From positions 2,279,501 to 2,343,500 of the forward strand of contig NZ_AP018560.1 of the NCBI RefSeq assembly GCF_003967035.1: a stretch of DNA of 64,000 nucleotides, in the 5' to 3' direction. Below are positions 26,163 to 36,059 of this stretch, piece by piece. Position numbers and translations under genes: made by a program. The number at the start of each line of letters is the position of its first letter. The first letter of the stretch is position 1. The notes below the pieces were generated by a model that saw nothing but the letters and a program-made list of their open reading frames with translations, searched no databases and was not told the origin of the DNA. This DNA is from Aerosticca soli. GTDB lineage: Bacteria > Pseudomonadota > Gammaproteobacteria > Xanthomonadales > Rhodanobacteraceae.

Positions 26163-27347
26163 CTACGGGACCGACGGCACCGGCCCGGAACCGCCACGGC
26201 CGCGGCGCGGCCCGCCATCCTCGGCCGACGGACTGGGCGGCATGGCCGCGGCCGACGGATGCACCGGCGAGCGTGCGGCCGAGGCGACCTGGCGGCCTTC
26301 CCACTCGGCGCGCCAGCGCGGCAGCGCCTCGGGATAGTTGGCCTGCACGAAGGCGATCAGACCCTCGCGCACGCGACAGCGCAGATCCCAGTTGAGGCCC
26401 GAATCGGCCGAGCTCACCAGGGCCCGCAGCTGCACGCCGCGTTCGTTGGCGTCGGTCACCTGCAGCACGCAGACCCGTCCGTCCCATTCGGGCGCCGCCT
26501 TGCACAAGCGGTTGAGCTCCTCGCGCAGGGGTTCCATCGGCACGCGGTAGTCCAGCCACAGGAACACGCTGCCGATGAGCTGCGCGCCGGTGCGCGTCCA
26601 GTTCTGGAACGGGTGCTCGATGAACCAGTTGAGCGGCACCACCATGCGCCGCTCGTCCCAGATGCGCACGATGACGTAGGTGCCGGTGATTTCCTCGATG
26701 CGGCCCCACTCGCCCTCGATGATGACCACGTCGTCCAGCCGGATCGGCTGGGTCAGCGCGATCTGCAGACCGGCCACGAGATTGCTCAGCACCGGCTTGG
26801 CGGCCAGACCGAAGGCCAGGCCGGCGATGCCGGCGGAGGCCAGCAGGCTGGCGCCCAGCTGTTCGGCGCCCGGCACCCGCATCAGGGCGGCGGCGGCGCC
26901 GAGCAGGATCACCACCACGTCGGCCACCCGGCCGAGCACCTGCACCTGGGTGGCGATGCGGCGCGCCTGCAGGTTGTTCACCACGTCCAGCGGATGGCGC
27001 CGCACGGCCGCGTTCACCAGCGCATGGATGCAGCGCACCACGAGCCATGTGGTCAACCCGATCAACACGATGACCAGAAGACGCCATGGCAGCTCGAACC
27101 GGCGCAGGTCCGCGGCCGGCAGGCTGTGCAGGGCGAACGACAGCAGCAGCAGCGGCAGGAGCCAGTCCAGCGGCACCGAGGTCTTGGCCTTGAGATCGGC
27201 CAGGAAGGCACTGCGCCGGGCCAGCCGCGCAAAAATCGCGCGGACGATGGCGCGCAGCACCGCCGCGCTGGCCAAGGCGAGCACCGCCAGCACGCCGAGG
27301 CGCATCCAGATGCTTTGATCCCAGAGCTGTTCGAAACTTGCGAGCAT
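26163..27347 (-). CDS. MscS-type mechanosensitive ion channel
   Basis: A 394-residue inner-membrane channel. Four or five hydrophobic segments precede the conserved pore helix and beta-domain entry, ASLLASAGIAGLAFGLAAKP followed by VLSNLVAGLQIALTQPIRL and DDVVIIEGEWGRIEEI. These features mark MscS-family channels that open under membrane tension and release solutes in osmotic downshock. The C-terminus carries a proline/serine/glycine-rich tail of about 40 residues. The ATG at 27347 precedes the first membrane helix; the gene is divergent from the Dph6-like gene. The family also includes channels with unknown gating, so the physiological stimulus is inferred. Confidence 0.88.
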   Translation of the reverse strand: MLASFEQLWDQSIWMRLGVLAVLALASAAVLRAIVRAIFARLARRSAFLADLKAKTSVPLDWLLPLLLLSFALHSLPAADLRRFELPWRLLVIVLIGLTTWLVVRCIHALVNAAVRRHPLDVVNNLQARRIATQVQVLGRVADVVVILLGAAAALMRVPGAEQLGASLLASAGIAGLAFGLAAKPVLSNLVAGLQIALTQPIRLDDVVIIEGEWGRIEEITGTYVIVRIWDERRMVVPLNWFIEHPFQNWTRTGAQLIGSVFLWLDYRVPMEPLREELNRLCKAAPEWDGRVCVLQVTDANERGVQLRALVSSADSGLNWDLRCRVREGLIAFVQANYPEALPRWRAEWEGRQVASAARSPVHPSAAAMPPSPSAEDGGPRRGRGGSGPVPSVP

Positions 27348-27416
27348 TCGGCCAGCATGCCTGCGCCCCCGTTGGCAGGATGTGCAAAACCGTCCACTCA
27401 CGCTGCGGAGGCGCCC

Positions 27417-28091
27417 TTGCCCACTCCCATCCTGCTTGCCTGGAGCGGCGGCAAGGACTGCCTGCTCGCCCTCGCCCGCCTGCGTGCCAACCCGGCCTGG
27501 CGGGTGGTCGGGCTGCTCAGCACGGTCAACCGCCGCTTCGGGCGGGTGGCCATGCATGGCATCCGCCGCGACGTGCTCGCCGCCCAGGCCGCATCGCTCG
27601 ATCTACCGCTGCTGGAAGTGCCGATGGACTGGCCGGGCAGCAACGAGGCCTACGAGCAGGCGTACCGGCAGGCGTTGATCGCGGCCGACCGGCGCTGGCC
27701 CGGGCTGCGGCACTGCGCCTTCGGTGATCTGTATCTTGCCGACGTGCGCGCCTACCGCGAACGCCAGCTGGCCACGCTCGGGTGGACGGGCGTCTTCCCG
27801 CTGTGGGGCGAGGACACCCGCCGCCTGGCACGCCGTTTCATCGCCGAGGGCCACCGCGCCCACGTGTGCTGCGTCGACACCGCCCAACTGGACGCCAGGT
27901 TCAGCGGCGTAGCCTATGACGAGGCCTTCCTCGCCGACCTCCCCGAGGGCGTGGACCCCTGCGGCGAGCGCGGCGAATTCCACACCTTGAGCCACGCCGG
28001 CCCGCTGTTCAGCCGACCGCTCAACCTGCGCCGTGGCGAATCGCTGTTGCGCGACGGAAGGTTTCAGTTCACGGATTTCGTATCTGCATAA
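27417..28091 (+). CDS. Dph6-like ATP pyrophosphatase (diphthine-ammonia ligase family)
   Basis: The protein begins with a PP-loop, WSGGKDC, near residue 9 of 224, and carries the signature regions of the diphthine-ammonia ligase/MJ0570 family: FGDLYLADVRAYRE, PLWGED and DPCGERGEFHT. In eukaryotes and archaea this family amidates diphthine on EF2; bacteria have no diphthamide, so the reaction here is unknown, though ATP-driven adenylation is expected. A TTG at 27417 is chosen because GGAGG lies six bases before it and the PP-loop follows at once. An ATG at 27357 would add 20 residues without similarity and would leave almost no space to the divergent channel gene. Confidence 0.75.
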   Translation: MPTPILLAWSGGKDCLLALARLRANPAWRVVGLLSTVNRRFGRVAMHGIRRDVLAAQAASLDLPLLEVPMDWPGSNEAYEQAYRQALIAADRRWPGLRHCAFGDLYLADVRAYRERQLATLGWTGVFPLWGEDTRRLARRFIAEGHRAHVCCVDTAQLDARFSGVAYDEAFLADLPEGVDPCGERGEFHTLSHAGPLFSRPLNLRRGESLLRDGRFQFTDFVSA

Positions 28092-28112
28092 ATGAAATCA
28101 TATAGCACACAT

Positions 28113-28143
28113 AAAAAGGCCGCATACCTACAGGCATGCGGCC
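28113..28143 (-). terminator. Rho-independent terminator of the TonB-dependent receptor gene
   Basis: GGCCGCAT (28118-28125) pairs perfectly with ATGCGGCC (28136-28143). On the minus strand the stem is followed by five T (plus-strand A5 at 28113-28117). It lies 25 bases behind the receptor stop and between two convergent genes. Confidence 0.8.
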
Positions 28144-28167
28144 CAATATCACTACAAAAATTTCTAT

Positions 28168-31053
28168 TTAAAATTTCATAGAAATTCTGGTCCAATAATA
28201 CCGACCAACCGTGTCATAGGTGCGCTCGTCAGTATTGCCATTGAAACCATATTGCCACAACATCGGCGGCTTTTTGTCAAAAGCATTATCAATACCGACA
28301 TCTAAGCGGAAGTTCCAAGGCGTTTGGTAGCCGAACTGCAAATCGGTTTTTGCATAAGCGCCGGCATGGAAACTTTGCACACCCGTATCGGGATCCGAAG
28401 CCTGGGCAATCGTACTATAGCCACTCGGCGTCGCTACAATGTCACCAAAGCGTACCCGGCTGACATAACGCGTGCGAATGCTGGCATCAAAATCCCCAAG
28501 ACTCCACTGAACCCCGAGCAGCCCTCTTAGACGAGCAAAATTACCATCTCCTCCGTTGGCCGACGCATAGTATGTGCCAGCGAATTTATATTTGCTGCTG
28601 AGATCACCAGCAATAGCCTCACGGTTATACTCTTTGAGATACGTGGTATCCAATGTCACCACAAACGTACCAAAACTGAACTCAGGCAGCTTATAGCGTA
28701 CGCCAAAATCTATACCAGAAACATCCAGCCGACCAACATTTTGTTCAGTGTTATTGACTGTATCGATTTCACCATTGACCGGATTACGGGTGATAAGACC
28801 ACAATAACGACTGAAATTATAACATTGGTCGATAATGGTTTGAGTGCCGATGTTTCCGATAGTATCTTTCAAATAGATACGCCACAGATCCGCTGAGAGA
28901 GAAAGCCCCTCAATATAATGAGGATCATAGACAAATCCCCACGAAATAGACCGTCCATGCTCAGGCTTTAAAGAACTATTGCTCCCGTAAAGCGAACGGG
29001 TTTGAGATTGCCCCTGAACAAATCCTGGAGAAGCACCAGCACAAGCCGGATTGCCTGCTGCATAACCTGCACCAGAGCAAGGATCCTTATACGTATCAGA
29101 GCTCGGCGTAACCCCACCAAACAGATCACTGATCGTCGGCGCGCGGAAGACTTGATCAACCGTGCCGCGAATCAAAAGGTCATCAACAGGCCTATATTCA
29201 AATCCTACTCGACCATTCTTGGTTGAGCCCGCCTTGGAGAACTTCGAATAACGCCCACCAAGAGTAATATTCATAGATTTGACAAAAGGCTGGTCAGCAA
29301 GCAGAGGAACAAAAAGCTCTCCATACAGTTCTTTGACATTGGTGCTACCAGACTGAGCAGCCCTGCAAGCATCGGTACTTGTCAAACAAGTGCCGGCTTC
29401 CGGATCAGTAATCAACGAAACAAAATCCGGAGTCAATGAGGAGGTATCTTTCCGGTATTCTGCCCCTATCGAAGCACTGACCGCCCCGGCCGGCAAATTG
29501 AAAAGTTCACCATTGGCTGTAGCATAGGCCGTCTTTTCACTCGCATAACTTTGACTGGATGGCGTTACCCGAAGTTTGGCAAGCGCGTCGGCCGAAGTCT
29601 GTGGATTAAACAAATTGACCGGCACACAGTTGGATATTGGGTTGCTTGGTGTACCACAAGTGGGCACTCCATTATCATAAAAAGATGGACCAACCGCCTG
29701 CGCCAGACCTGCGTTATAATAATACCCTGTGAAGGACGATTTCTGCGTGGTACGTGCCCATACCACGCCGGCATCCCACTGCCATGTGGACTGTCCGAAC
29801 TGGCCTCGGAAACCCATGTTCATCTGATCTGCTTGGGTACTATATTTTCCAAGTCGATCGCCGCCCACGACATCACGCCAGCCGCCAGAACTTATGTCTA
29901 CCCCGAAAGGATTATAAATGCTGTTTTTCGAGAGAGGCGCGCCAATCTCAGTAAACAACAATGGCAACGGCGCAAGCTCATAGTTTGAACGGGTTTTTTG
30001 GGTAAAACCTGTAAAATACGCCTGCACCTTGTCGCTAAAATCATAATTGCCATTGACAAAAATGCCACCACGCTCGGCTGGCGTCATCTCCAGGTTATAA
30101 GGCGCGTAATTATACGTATCATTCCCAGGACCCGAACCCTTGTAACAGCGGAAATCCGATGGGCTAGTACCTGGCCGCCCATCAATACGAGTCAGCTTAC
30201 TGCAATTGAAACCAAGCGCAGCCGCCACACCTGGGGGAAGGTCGTAACGCCCTCCGGGTATATTTGAAGAACCCTGCGCAAAAATATCGCCAAAATCATT
30301 ATAAAGAGCCACCTTTGAAAAATCGCGCCGTCCAGCACTTATGGCGTCCTGCTTGTTATAATTCACGCCAACCGAAATATTTCCTTTTTCACCATTCTGA
30401 CCAAAAACCGCCGAAAATCCACGTCGTTTACCATCCCCCCCATGATCGGACAATCCATAGTCAACGTTGAATTGCGCCCCTTGAAAATTCTTGCGGGTTA
30501 TAAAATTGACCACGCCACCGATCGCGTCGGAGCCGTAGATCGTAGAGGCACCGTCTTTCAAGACTTCAACTCTCTCGATCATGGCAAGTGGAATGGAATT
30601 CAGATCTTGATAAGCCAAGCGATGGCCATCAAGCAAGAGCAGTGTACGCTGCGAACCCAAGCCACGAAGTGAAACGGTCGATGCACCGTCTCCACCACCA
30701 TTATTAACCGTCGGATTGGTCGCGGCACCAGCAATTTCCGGTAGCTGCTGAACCAAATCGCCGAGCGTCACTTTGCCGGTACGCTCGATTTGCGCACGAT
30801 CGATAGTAACAACCGGGTTAACGGTTTCAACGTCGACACGGCGAATGCGCGAACCAGTGACCGTCACTGCCTCCAGCTGCTTCGCCTGTTTGCTATCTGG
30901 AGCGGCTTGACCGCCACCTTGTGCAGCCGACTGAGTGGTTGCCGTGTCACCCGCCGGATTGGCATCCTGCGCATAAGCGGTGGCAACGAAACCCGCCCCC
31001 ATTACAAAAGCGGCGCGAATGGCCAGTCCAAGTCGATTTTTGTAGACTTTCAT
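28168..31053 (-). CDS. TonB-dependent outer-membrane receptor, low G+C
   Basis: A complete 961-residue receptor. Residues 1-28 form a signal peptide ending in AYAQ-like cleavage sequence, followed by a Gln/Ala-rich linker, the plug domain (about 58-185, with EAVTVTGSRI, STVSLRGLG and DGASTIYGSDAIGGVVNF) and a 22-strand-type barrel ending in ISMKF with a terminal Phe. Such proteins take up iron complexes, vitamins or saccharides with TonB energy. Ligand is unknown. Hand counts of three 60-base rows in the gene gave 42, 45 and 55% G+C, against 73% in a row of the neighbouring gene, which suggests acquisition. The ATG at 31053 has a strong GGGGAG ribosome site. No transporter, TonB or regulator gene adjoins it. 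Confidence 0.92.
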   Translation of the reverse strand: MKVYKNRLGLAIRAAFVMGAGFVATAYAQDANPAGDTATTQSAAQGGGQAAPDSKQAKQLEAVTVTGSRIRRVDVETVNPVVTIDRAQIERTGKVTLGDLVQQLPEIAGAATNPTVNNGGGDGASTVSLRGLGSQRTLLLLDGHRLAYQDLNSIPLAMIERVEVLKDGASTIYGSDAIGGVVNFITRKNFQGAQFNVDYGLSDHGGDGKRRGFSAVFGQNGEKGNISVGVNYNKQDAISAGRRDFSKVALYNDFGDIFAQGSSNIPGGRYDLPPGVAAALGFNCSKLTRIDGRPGTSPSDFRCYKGSGPGNDTYNYAPYNLEMTPAERGGIFVNGNYDFSDKVQAYFTGFTQKTRSNYELAPLPLLFTEIGAPLSKNSIYNPFGVDISSGGWRDVVGGDRLGKYSTQADQMNMGFRGQFGQSTWQWDAGVVWARTTQKSSFTGYYYNAGLAQAVGPSFYDNGVPTCGTPSNPISNCVPVNLFNPQTSADALAKLRVTPSSQSYASEKTAYATANGELFNLPAGAVSASIGAEYRKDTSSLTPDFVSLITDPEAGTCLTSTDACRAAQSGSTNVKELYGELFVPLLADQPFVKSMNITLGGRYSKFSKAGSTKNGRVGFEYRPVDDLLIRGTVDQVFRAPTISDLFGGVTPSSDTYKDPCSGAGYAAGNPACAGASPGFVQGQSQTRSLYGSNSSLKPEHGRSISWGFVYDPHYIEGLSLSADLWRIYLKDTIGNIGTQTIIDQCYNFSRYCGLITRNPVNGEIDTVNNTEQNVGRLDVSGIDFGVRYKLPEFSFGTFVVTLDTTYLKEYNREAIAGDLSSKYKFAGTYYASANGGDGNFARLRGLLGVQWSLGDFDASIRTRYVSRVRFGDIVATPSGYSTIAQASDPDTGVQSFHAGAYAKTDLQFGYQTPWNFRLDVGIDNAFDKKPPMLWQYGFNGNTDERTYDTVGRYYWTRISMKF

Positions 31054-31147
31054 GTGAGCTCCCCTATTTTTGACGGAAAGTCATTGGCCGAAGCCAGATA
31101 ACGCCGAACCTGCTGAACCACCCAGTTGTCGAGCTGGGGTGACCCAA

Positions 31148-31175
31148 GTATTACGTTTTTGTGATGACGGAACAA
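31148..31175 (-). promoter_or_regulatory. Candidate promoter of the TonB-dependent receptor
   Basis: On the minus strand TTGTTC (31170-31175) and TAATAC (31148-31153) are spaced by 16 bases, a fair sigma-70 match, in the 145-base A+T-richer gap behind kdpE. A dyad (CACCCAG with CTGGGGTG, 31119-31141) would lie in the leader of the message, about 65 bases before the ATG. Confidence 0.35.
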
Positions 31176-31198
31176 GCGTGCCCGCAGCCAACGTCCCA

Positions 31199-31903
31199 TC
31201 AATCCATCCGCCCGCCCTGGAAGCGATATCCAACGCCCGGCTCGGTCTTGAGCCACCGCGGCGCGGCCGGATCATCGCCGAGCTTCTGGCGCAGCTTGCC
31301 GACCACGATGCGCAGGTAATGGGTATCGTGCACGTGGCTCGGTCCCCAGATCTCGCGCAGCAGTTGCTGCTGCGTCACCACCCGGCCGGCGTGGCGCAGC
31401 AGCAGGGCAAGCACGGCGTATTCCTTGCGCGTGAGCGCGACCGGCGCACCGTCGAGCCACACCTCGCGACGGGCCTGATCGATGACCAATCGACCGTCGT
31501 CGTAACGTGGCGGCGCAGCGCCGGCGGGCGCGACGCGGTCGCGCAGCAGCGCGCGCAGACGCGCCATCAGTTCCTGGATACCGAACGGCTTGGTCACGTA
31601 GTCGTTGGCGCCGCCGTCCAGCGCGCGTACCTTCTCGTCCTCGGCGTCGCGCACCGACAGCATCAGCACCGGCACCTGGCTCCACTGGCGCAGCTCGGCC
31701 AGCACCTCGTGGCCCTCGCGGTCGGGCAGGCCGATGTCGAGGATCACCAGGTCCGGCGAGCGCGTGGCGGCCAGCGCCAGGCCCGCGGCGGCATCGGCCG
31801 CGAGCAGCACCTCGTAGCCTTCCGCGCGCAGGCCGATGTCGAGGAAGCGGCGGATCTGCGCCTCGTCGTCGATGACCAGCACGCGCGGGACAGGAGCGTT
31901 CAT
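31199..31903 (-). CDS. kdpE: Potassium-responsive response regulator KdpE
   Basis: An OmpR/PhoB-type regulator of 234 residues. The receiver domain (1-120) has the phosphorylated Asp56 in VILDIGLPD and the Lys in VTKPFG; the winged-helix domain (130-230) ends with TEPGVGYRF. KdpE is phosphorylated by KdpD and activates the kdp promoter when potassium is limiting. Its start overlaps the kdpD stop in ATGA. It closes the kdp gene set; the next gene on the strand is the low-G+C receptor. Confidence 0.95.
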   Translation of the reverse strand: MNAPVPRVLVIDDEAQIRRFLDIGLRAEGYEVLLAADAAAGLALAATRSPDLVILDIGLPDREGHEVLAELRQWSQVPVLMLSVRDAEDEKVRALDGGANDYVTKPFGIQELMARLRALLRDRVAPAGAAPPRYDDGRLVIDQARREVWLDGAPVALTRKEYAVLALLLRHAGRVVTQQQLLREIWGPSHVHDTHYLRIVVGKLRQKLGDDPAAPRWLKTEPGVGYRFQGGRMD

Positions 31904-34560
31904 GGGGCCGAATCGGGCGGCGGCGGCAGCGGCAGGGCGATGCGAATGGTGGTGCCTCCGCCGGCGCGGGGCAAGGCCTCCACACTGCCGCCGTGCGCAC
32001 CGATCATGCCGCGGCAGATCGCCAGCCCCAGCCCGGTGCCCTGCGGCGAGCGGTCGCCGCGCGACACCGAGTAGAACATGTCGAAGATGCGCGCGCGCTC
32101 CTCCTCCGGGATGCCGGGGCCGCGGTCGCCCACCTCGATCAGCAGCCGCTCGCCCACCACGCGCGCCTCCACGTGCACGGCCTGGTCCGGCGGGGAGAAG
32201 CGCGCGGCGTTCTCCAGGATGTTGAACAGCGCCTGCTCGATCAATGCGGGGTGCACGTAGAGCAGCACGGTGTCGGCCGGCAGCGCCATGTCCACGCGCA
32301 GCTCGGGGAACAGCCGGCGCAGGCGCGCCACGGCGGCGGCGGCGATCTCGGCCACGTCCACCCAGTCGCGGTTGAGCTTGAGCGTGCCGTGACCGAGCCG
32401 GGTCATGTCGAGCAGGTTCTGGATGTAGCGGTCCAGCCGCTGGCCCTCGCCCAGGATGGCTTCCAGCAGCTGGGCGCGCTCCTCCGCCGGCAGCTGCCCG
32501 CCGTAGCTGGCCAGCGTGCCGGCCGCGCCGATCATCGAGGCCAGCGGCGAACGCAGGTCGTGCGAGACCGAGGACAGCAGTGCGCTGCGCAGCCGCTCGG
32601 TCTCGCCCTGCACGCGCGCGCTCTCCAGCTCCTCCGCCAGCCGCGCCCGCTCCAGCGCCAGACCGATGTCCTGCGCCATCGCCAGCGCCAGGCCGCGGCG
32701 GTCGGCGTCGGGCTCGCCCTCCTCCGCGCCGAAGCGCAGTGCGGCGGCGCCGAGCGGGTTGTCGTCGCTGCCCAGCGGCAGGGTCCAGCAGCCGGCGGCG
32801 TTGAGGGTGTCGGTGTAGCGGCCGGCGGGCTCCGCGTGGCGGTCGCTCCAGTCGGCGGCGGCCACGTCCTGCGCGCTCAGCGCCAGGCCGCGCGGCCAGG
32901 TCGAGAGCACCCGCATCGTCCTGTCCGCGTCGCGGCCCAGGATCGCCGCCTGCGCGCCCAGCGCCTGCGCCAGCGCCTGCGCGCCCACGTCGCGCACGCC
33001 CTCGGCGTCGGCGCTGGCGGCCAGCCGCTGCCCCAGCGCCAGCAGCGCCCGCGCGCGCGTCTGCGCGCCGCGCAGCGATTCCACCTGGGTGGCCAGGCGG
33101 GTCGCCATGCGGCTGCACACCAGCGCCACCACCAGGAACAGCAGCACCGCCAGCACGTCGTCCACGTTGGCGATGGCGAGCGTGTAGCGCGGCGGCGCGA
33201 AGAAGAAGTTGTAGCCGAGGAAGCACAGCACGGCCGTATAGACGGCCACGAGCATGCGCGTGCGCGAGGCCACCGCCAGCACGGCGGTGAGGAAGATCAG
33301 CGCGAGGTTGGCCACCGACAGGTAGCGGTCGGCCAGGAACGCCAGGCCGAAGGCCGCCAGCGTGGCCAGCGTGGCGAAGGCGTACTCGCGGCGCGTGCCG
33401 CGGCCGCCGGGCAGCTGCAGGCGCCGCCGCGCCCGCGCGCGCTCGGCCGGAGTGGCGATGATCGCCAGCTCCAGGTGCGCGCCGCGGCGCAGCAGCTGCT
33501 GGGTGAGCGACAGGCCCAGCATGCGCGCCAGCGGCCGCTCGCGCGTGCGTCCCAGGATGATCTGCCCCACGCCCTCGCGGTCGGCGTGCGCCAGCAGCTC
33601 GTCGGCGACCGCCGGCCCGCGCAGGATCACCGCGTCGCCGCCGAGCCGGCGCGCTAGCCGCATCGCCGCGTCGACGCGCTCGCGGCGGGCCGGCTCGACC
33701 GCGCCGCCGGTGTCGACGAAGGCCACGCTCCACGGCGCGCCGCGCCTCTCGGCGATGCGCCGCGCCACGCGCACCAGGTACTCGCTCTGCGCGTGGCCGT
33801 CGATCGCGGCCAGCACGCGCCGGCGCACCGGCATGGCGCCGCCGCGCGCCAGCATGTGCTCGCGCAGGTCGCTCTCCACGTGGCTGGCGATCGTCTCCAC
33901 CGCCAGCTCGCGCAGCGCGGCGAGGTTGGTGGGCGAGAAGAAGGCGTCCAGCGCCGCCGCCGCGGTCTCGGGCACGTACACCTTGCCCTGCTTGAGCCGC
34001 TCGATCAGCTCGCGCGGCGGCAGGTCCACCAGCACGATGTCGCGGGCGCGATCGAGGAAGGCATCCGGCACCGTCTCGCGCACGGTGATGCCGGTGATGC
34101 GACGCACCTGATCGTTGAGGCTTTCCAGGTGCTGCACGTTGAGCGTGGTGTAGACCTCGATGCCAGCATCGAGCAGTTCGGCCACGTCCTGCCAGCGCCG
34201 CTCGTGACGGCTGCCCGGCAGGTTGCGATGCGCCAGTTCGTCGACCAGCAGCACCGCCGGCCGGCGCGCCAGCGCGGCGTCGAGGTCGAATTCCTCGAAA
34301 TCGCGATCGCGATGACGCACGCGGCGACGCGGCAACACCTCCAGGTCTTCGAGCAGGGCAGCGGTCTCGGTGCGACCGTGCGTTTCCACCACGCCCGCCA
34401 CCACATCCACGCCCTGACGCTTCAATTCGCGCGCGGCCGACAGCATCGCGTAGGTCTTGCCCACGCCGGGCGCGGCGCCCAGAAAGACCTTCAGCCGACG
34501 CTGTTCCTCCTGCGCGGCGTCGAGCAGAGCATCCGCGCGGACCTGGCGATCGTCGTTCAT
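31900..34560 (-). CDS. kdpD: Sensor histidine kinase KdpD
   Basis: This 886-residue kinase senses low potassium and osmotic or ionic stress. The N-terminal KdpD domain starts with a Walker [10 protein letters not shown], near residue 28, and a universal-stress-type domain follows at about 250-370. Four membrane helices lie near 395-495, then a GAF-like region, the H-box SHDLRSPL with phosphorylated His667, and the ATPase domain with DRGPGIP and GTGLGLAI. All expected parts are intact. The ATG at 34560 lies 29 bases after kdpC. The stop overlaps the kdpE start. Confidence 0.97.
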   Translation of the reverse strand: MNDDRQVRADALLDAAQEEQRRLKVFLGAAPGVGKTYAMLSAARELKRQGVDVVAGVVETHGRTETAALLEDLEVLPRRRVRHRDRDFEEFDLDAALARRPAVLLVDELAHRNLPGSRHERRWQDVAELLDAGIEVYTTLNVQHLESLNDQVRRITGITVRETVPDAFLDRARDIVLVDLPPRELIERLKQGKVYVPETAAAALDAFFSPTNLAALRELAVETIASHVESDLREHMLARGGAMPVRRRVLAAIDGHAQSEYLVRVARRIAERRGAPWSVAFVDTGGAVEPARRERVDAAMRLARRLGGDAVILRGPAVADELLAHADREGVGQIILGRTRERPLARMLGLSLTQQLLRRGAHLELAIIATPAERARARRRLQLPGGRGTRREYAFATLATLAAFGLAFLADRYLSVANLALIFLTAVLAVASRTRMLVAVYTAVLCFLGYNFFFAPPRYTLAIANVDDVLAVLLFLVVALVCSRMATRLATQVESLRGAQTRARALLALGQRLAASADAEGVRDVGAQALAQALGAQAAILGRDADRTMRVLSTWPRGLALSAQDVAAADWSDRHAEPAGRYTDTLNAAGCWTLPLGSDDNPLGAAALRFGAEEGEPDADRRGLALAMAQDIGLALERARLAEELESARVQGETERLRSALLSSVSHDLRSPLASMIGAAGTLASYGGQLPAEERAQLLEAILGEGQRLDRYIQNLLDMTRLGHGTLKLNRDWVDVAEIAAAAVARLRRLFPELRVDMALPADTVLLYVHPALIEQALFNILENAARFSPPDQAVHVEARVVGERLLIEVGDRGPGIPEEERARIFDMFYSVSRGDRSPQGTGLGLAICRGMIGAHGGSVEALPRAGGGTTIRIALPLPPPPDSAP

Positions 34561-34589
34561 GCGCGCTCGTTGCGGTGAGGAATCCTACG

Positions 34590-35168
34590 TTAGCGCTTTG
34601 ACAGGGCATCCAGCGCGAGGTTGAGTTTCAGCACGTTGACGCGCGGCTCGCCGAGCACGCCGAACTGACGGCCGCTCGTGTGCTCGCGGATCAGTGACTC
34701 GACCCGGGCCTGCGTCAAACCGCGGACACGCGCCACACGCGCGGACTGGTAATACGCGGCGGACGGGCTGATTTCCGGATCGAGGCCGCTGCCGGAGGCG
34801 GTGACCAGGTCCACCGGGATCGGCGCATGATTGCCGGGATCGGCCGTTCGCAGCGCGGCGATGCGCTGCTTCACCGCGTCGGCCAGTGCCGGGTTGCTCG
34901 GCCCGAGGTTGGAACCGCCCGAGGCCACGGCGTTGTTCGCCATCGGGCTGGTAGCCGAAGGCCGCCCCCAGAAATACCCGGGATCGGTGAATGACTGGCC
35001 GATCAGCGCCGAGCCGGTCGGCCGGCCCTCGCGCATCACCAGACTGCCGGCCGCCTGCGTCGGAAACAACGCCGCCGCCAGTCCGGTGACGAGCAGCGGA
35101 TAGGCCAGCCCGGTGATGACGCTCATCGCCAGCAGCATGGACAACGATTGACGCAGCAGCCTGTACAT
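34590..35168 (-). CDS. kdpC: Potassium-transporting ATPase subunit KdpC
   Basis: KdpC (192 residues) is the single-helix periplasmic subunit of the KdpFABC pump. The membrane helix is near residues 10-33, followed by [13 protein letters not shown] and the conserved [18 protein letters not shown]. Length is normal. It is separated from kdpB by an inserted porin gene, with a 63-base gap to that gene. kdpD follows 29 bases later. Confidence 0.96.
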   Translation of the reverse strand: MYRLLRQSLSMLLAMSVITGLAYPLLVTGLAAALFPTQAAGSLVMREGRPTGSALIGQSFTDPGYFWGRPSATSPMANNAVASGGSNLGPSNPALADAVKQRIAALRTADPGNHAPIPVDLVTASGSGLDPEISPSAAYYQSARVARVRGLTQARVESLIREHTSGRQFGVLGEPRVNVLKLNLALDALSKR

Positions 35169-35231
35169 TTCGCACCTCGATGTTCACGAAAAAACGTAGC
35201 GGCCGCACTGACCGCTGCGCATTGCCGGACG

Positions 35232-36059
35232 CTAGAAAGTCCCTTGCACCATCACGAAGCCGCGCGTGCCGCCGACGTCGCGGGTATCGCCGGCATCCTG
35301 GAAACTCACCGTGTCGTTGTAGAAACCCGTGTTGGTGGCATGGGTGACACCCAGGCTCAGCGACCAGTGCGCGACGAACTGGTATTTGAGCGTGGCGCCG
35401 AAATCGTTGTAGCTCGGATTGCGCGCGCCGCCGGACGTCGGCGTGACCAGCTTGGTGGAGTAATCGGTGTGAGCGGCGTGCAGACCGAGCGTCCACTCCG
35501 GATCGAGCGGGAAACTGGCGTCGATCTGGTAGTACTCGGTGCCGCGCGAATCGTCGCGATAACCCTGTTCGGTATCGACGCCGAAATAATCGGTAAGCGC
35601 GCGGTTGTACTTCACGGTGAACTGCTTCCAGGTGAGCGCGAACTGGGCCTCGACGGTGTTGAAGTTGCGCGAGGGCAGCCCGGCTTCGTCCAGATTGCCG
35701 CCGGGATAGAAGTAGCCGTAGACGCCGGCCCGCCACGACCAATCGGTGGCGAAGCTGCGGCCATAGTTGGCGTACAAGTCCCATTCCATGGACGCGCCGG
35801 GATAGGTCTTGTCGCTGATGCTGGACGCCCAGGTGCCGGCGGCGAAGCCGTTGGCGGCGGTGTAGTCGGCGCCGCCCTGGATCGCCGGATGTCCCCAGCT
35901 CTGGGTGAGCCCGCGGAACACGTAGTCGCTGACCACAGCGACGTTGCCGGTGACCGGAGTCGGGGCATCTTCGGCCCTCAAGGCGGGACTTGCCGTCAGC
36001 AAAAGCAGGCTGCCGGCAAGCACGGATCGAAGCAAACTGACTGATACGGTCTTGTGCAT
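35232..36059 (-). CDS. Gcw_chp/TorF-family putative outer-membrane porin, inside the kdp cluster
   Basis: A 275-residue protein with a cleavable signal peptide (about 1-29, ending LRAEDAP) and a beta-rich body typical of the Gcw_chp (TorF) family: VTGNVAVVSDYVFRGLTQSW after the signal, YPGGNLDEAG in the middle and a terminal aromatic, VQGTF. The family is an outer-membrane channel type with poorly known substrates. The ATG at 36059 follows a strong GAGGGG ribosome site. Its place between kdpB and kdpC on the same strand suggests that it helps potassium reach the periplasm when Kdp is induced; this role is inferred from context only. Confidence 0.85.
   Translation of the reverse strand: MHKTVSVSLLRSVLAGSLLLLTASPALRAEDAPTPVTGNVAVVSDYVFRGLTQSWGHPAIQGGADYTAANGFAAGTWASSISDKTYPGASMEWDLYANYGRSFATDWSWRAGVYGYFYPGGNLDEAGLPSRNFNTVEAQFALTWKQFTVKYNRALTDYFGVDTEQGYRDDSRGTEYYQIDASFPLDPEWTLGLHAAHTDYSTKLVTPTSGGARNPSYNDFGATLKYQFVAHWSLSLGVTHATNTGFYNDTVSFQDAGDTRDVGGTRGFVMVQGTF

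Noticed and set aside
29551-30672. Several 60-145 codon frames on the + strand inside the TonB receptor gene
   Set aside because: They lie opposite a complete receptor with signal peptide, plug and barrel; no ribosome sites or domains were seen.
35169-35231. A separate small gene between kdpC and the porin
   Set aside because: The 63 bases contain only leader sequence and the kdpC ribosome-site region.
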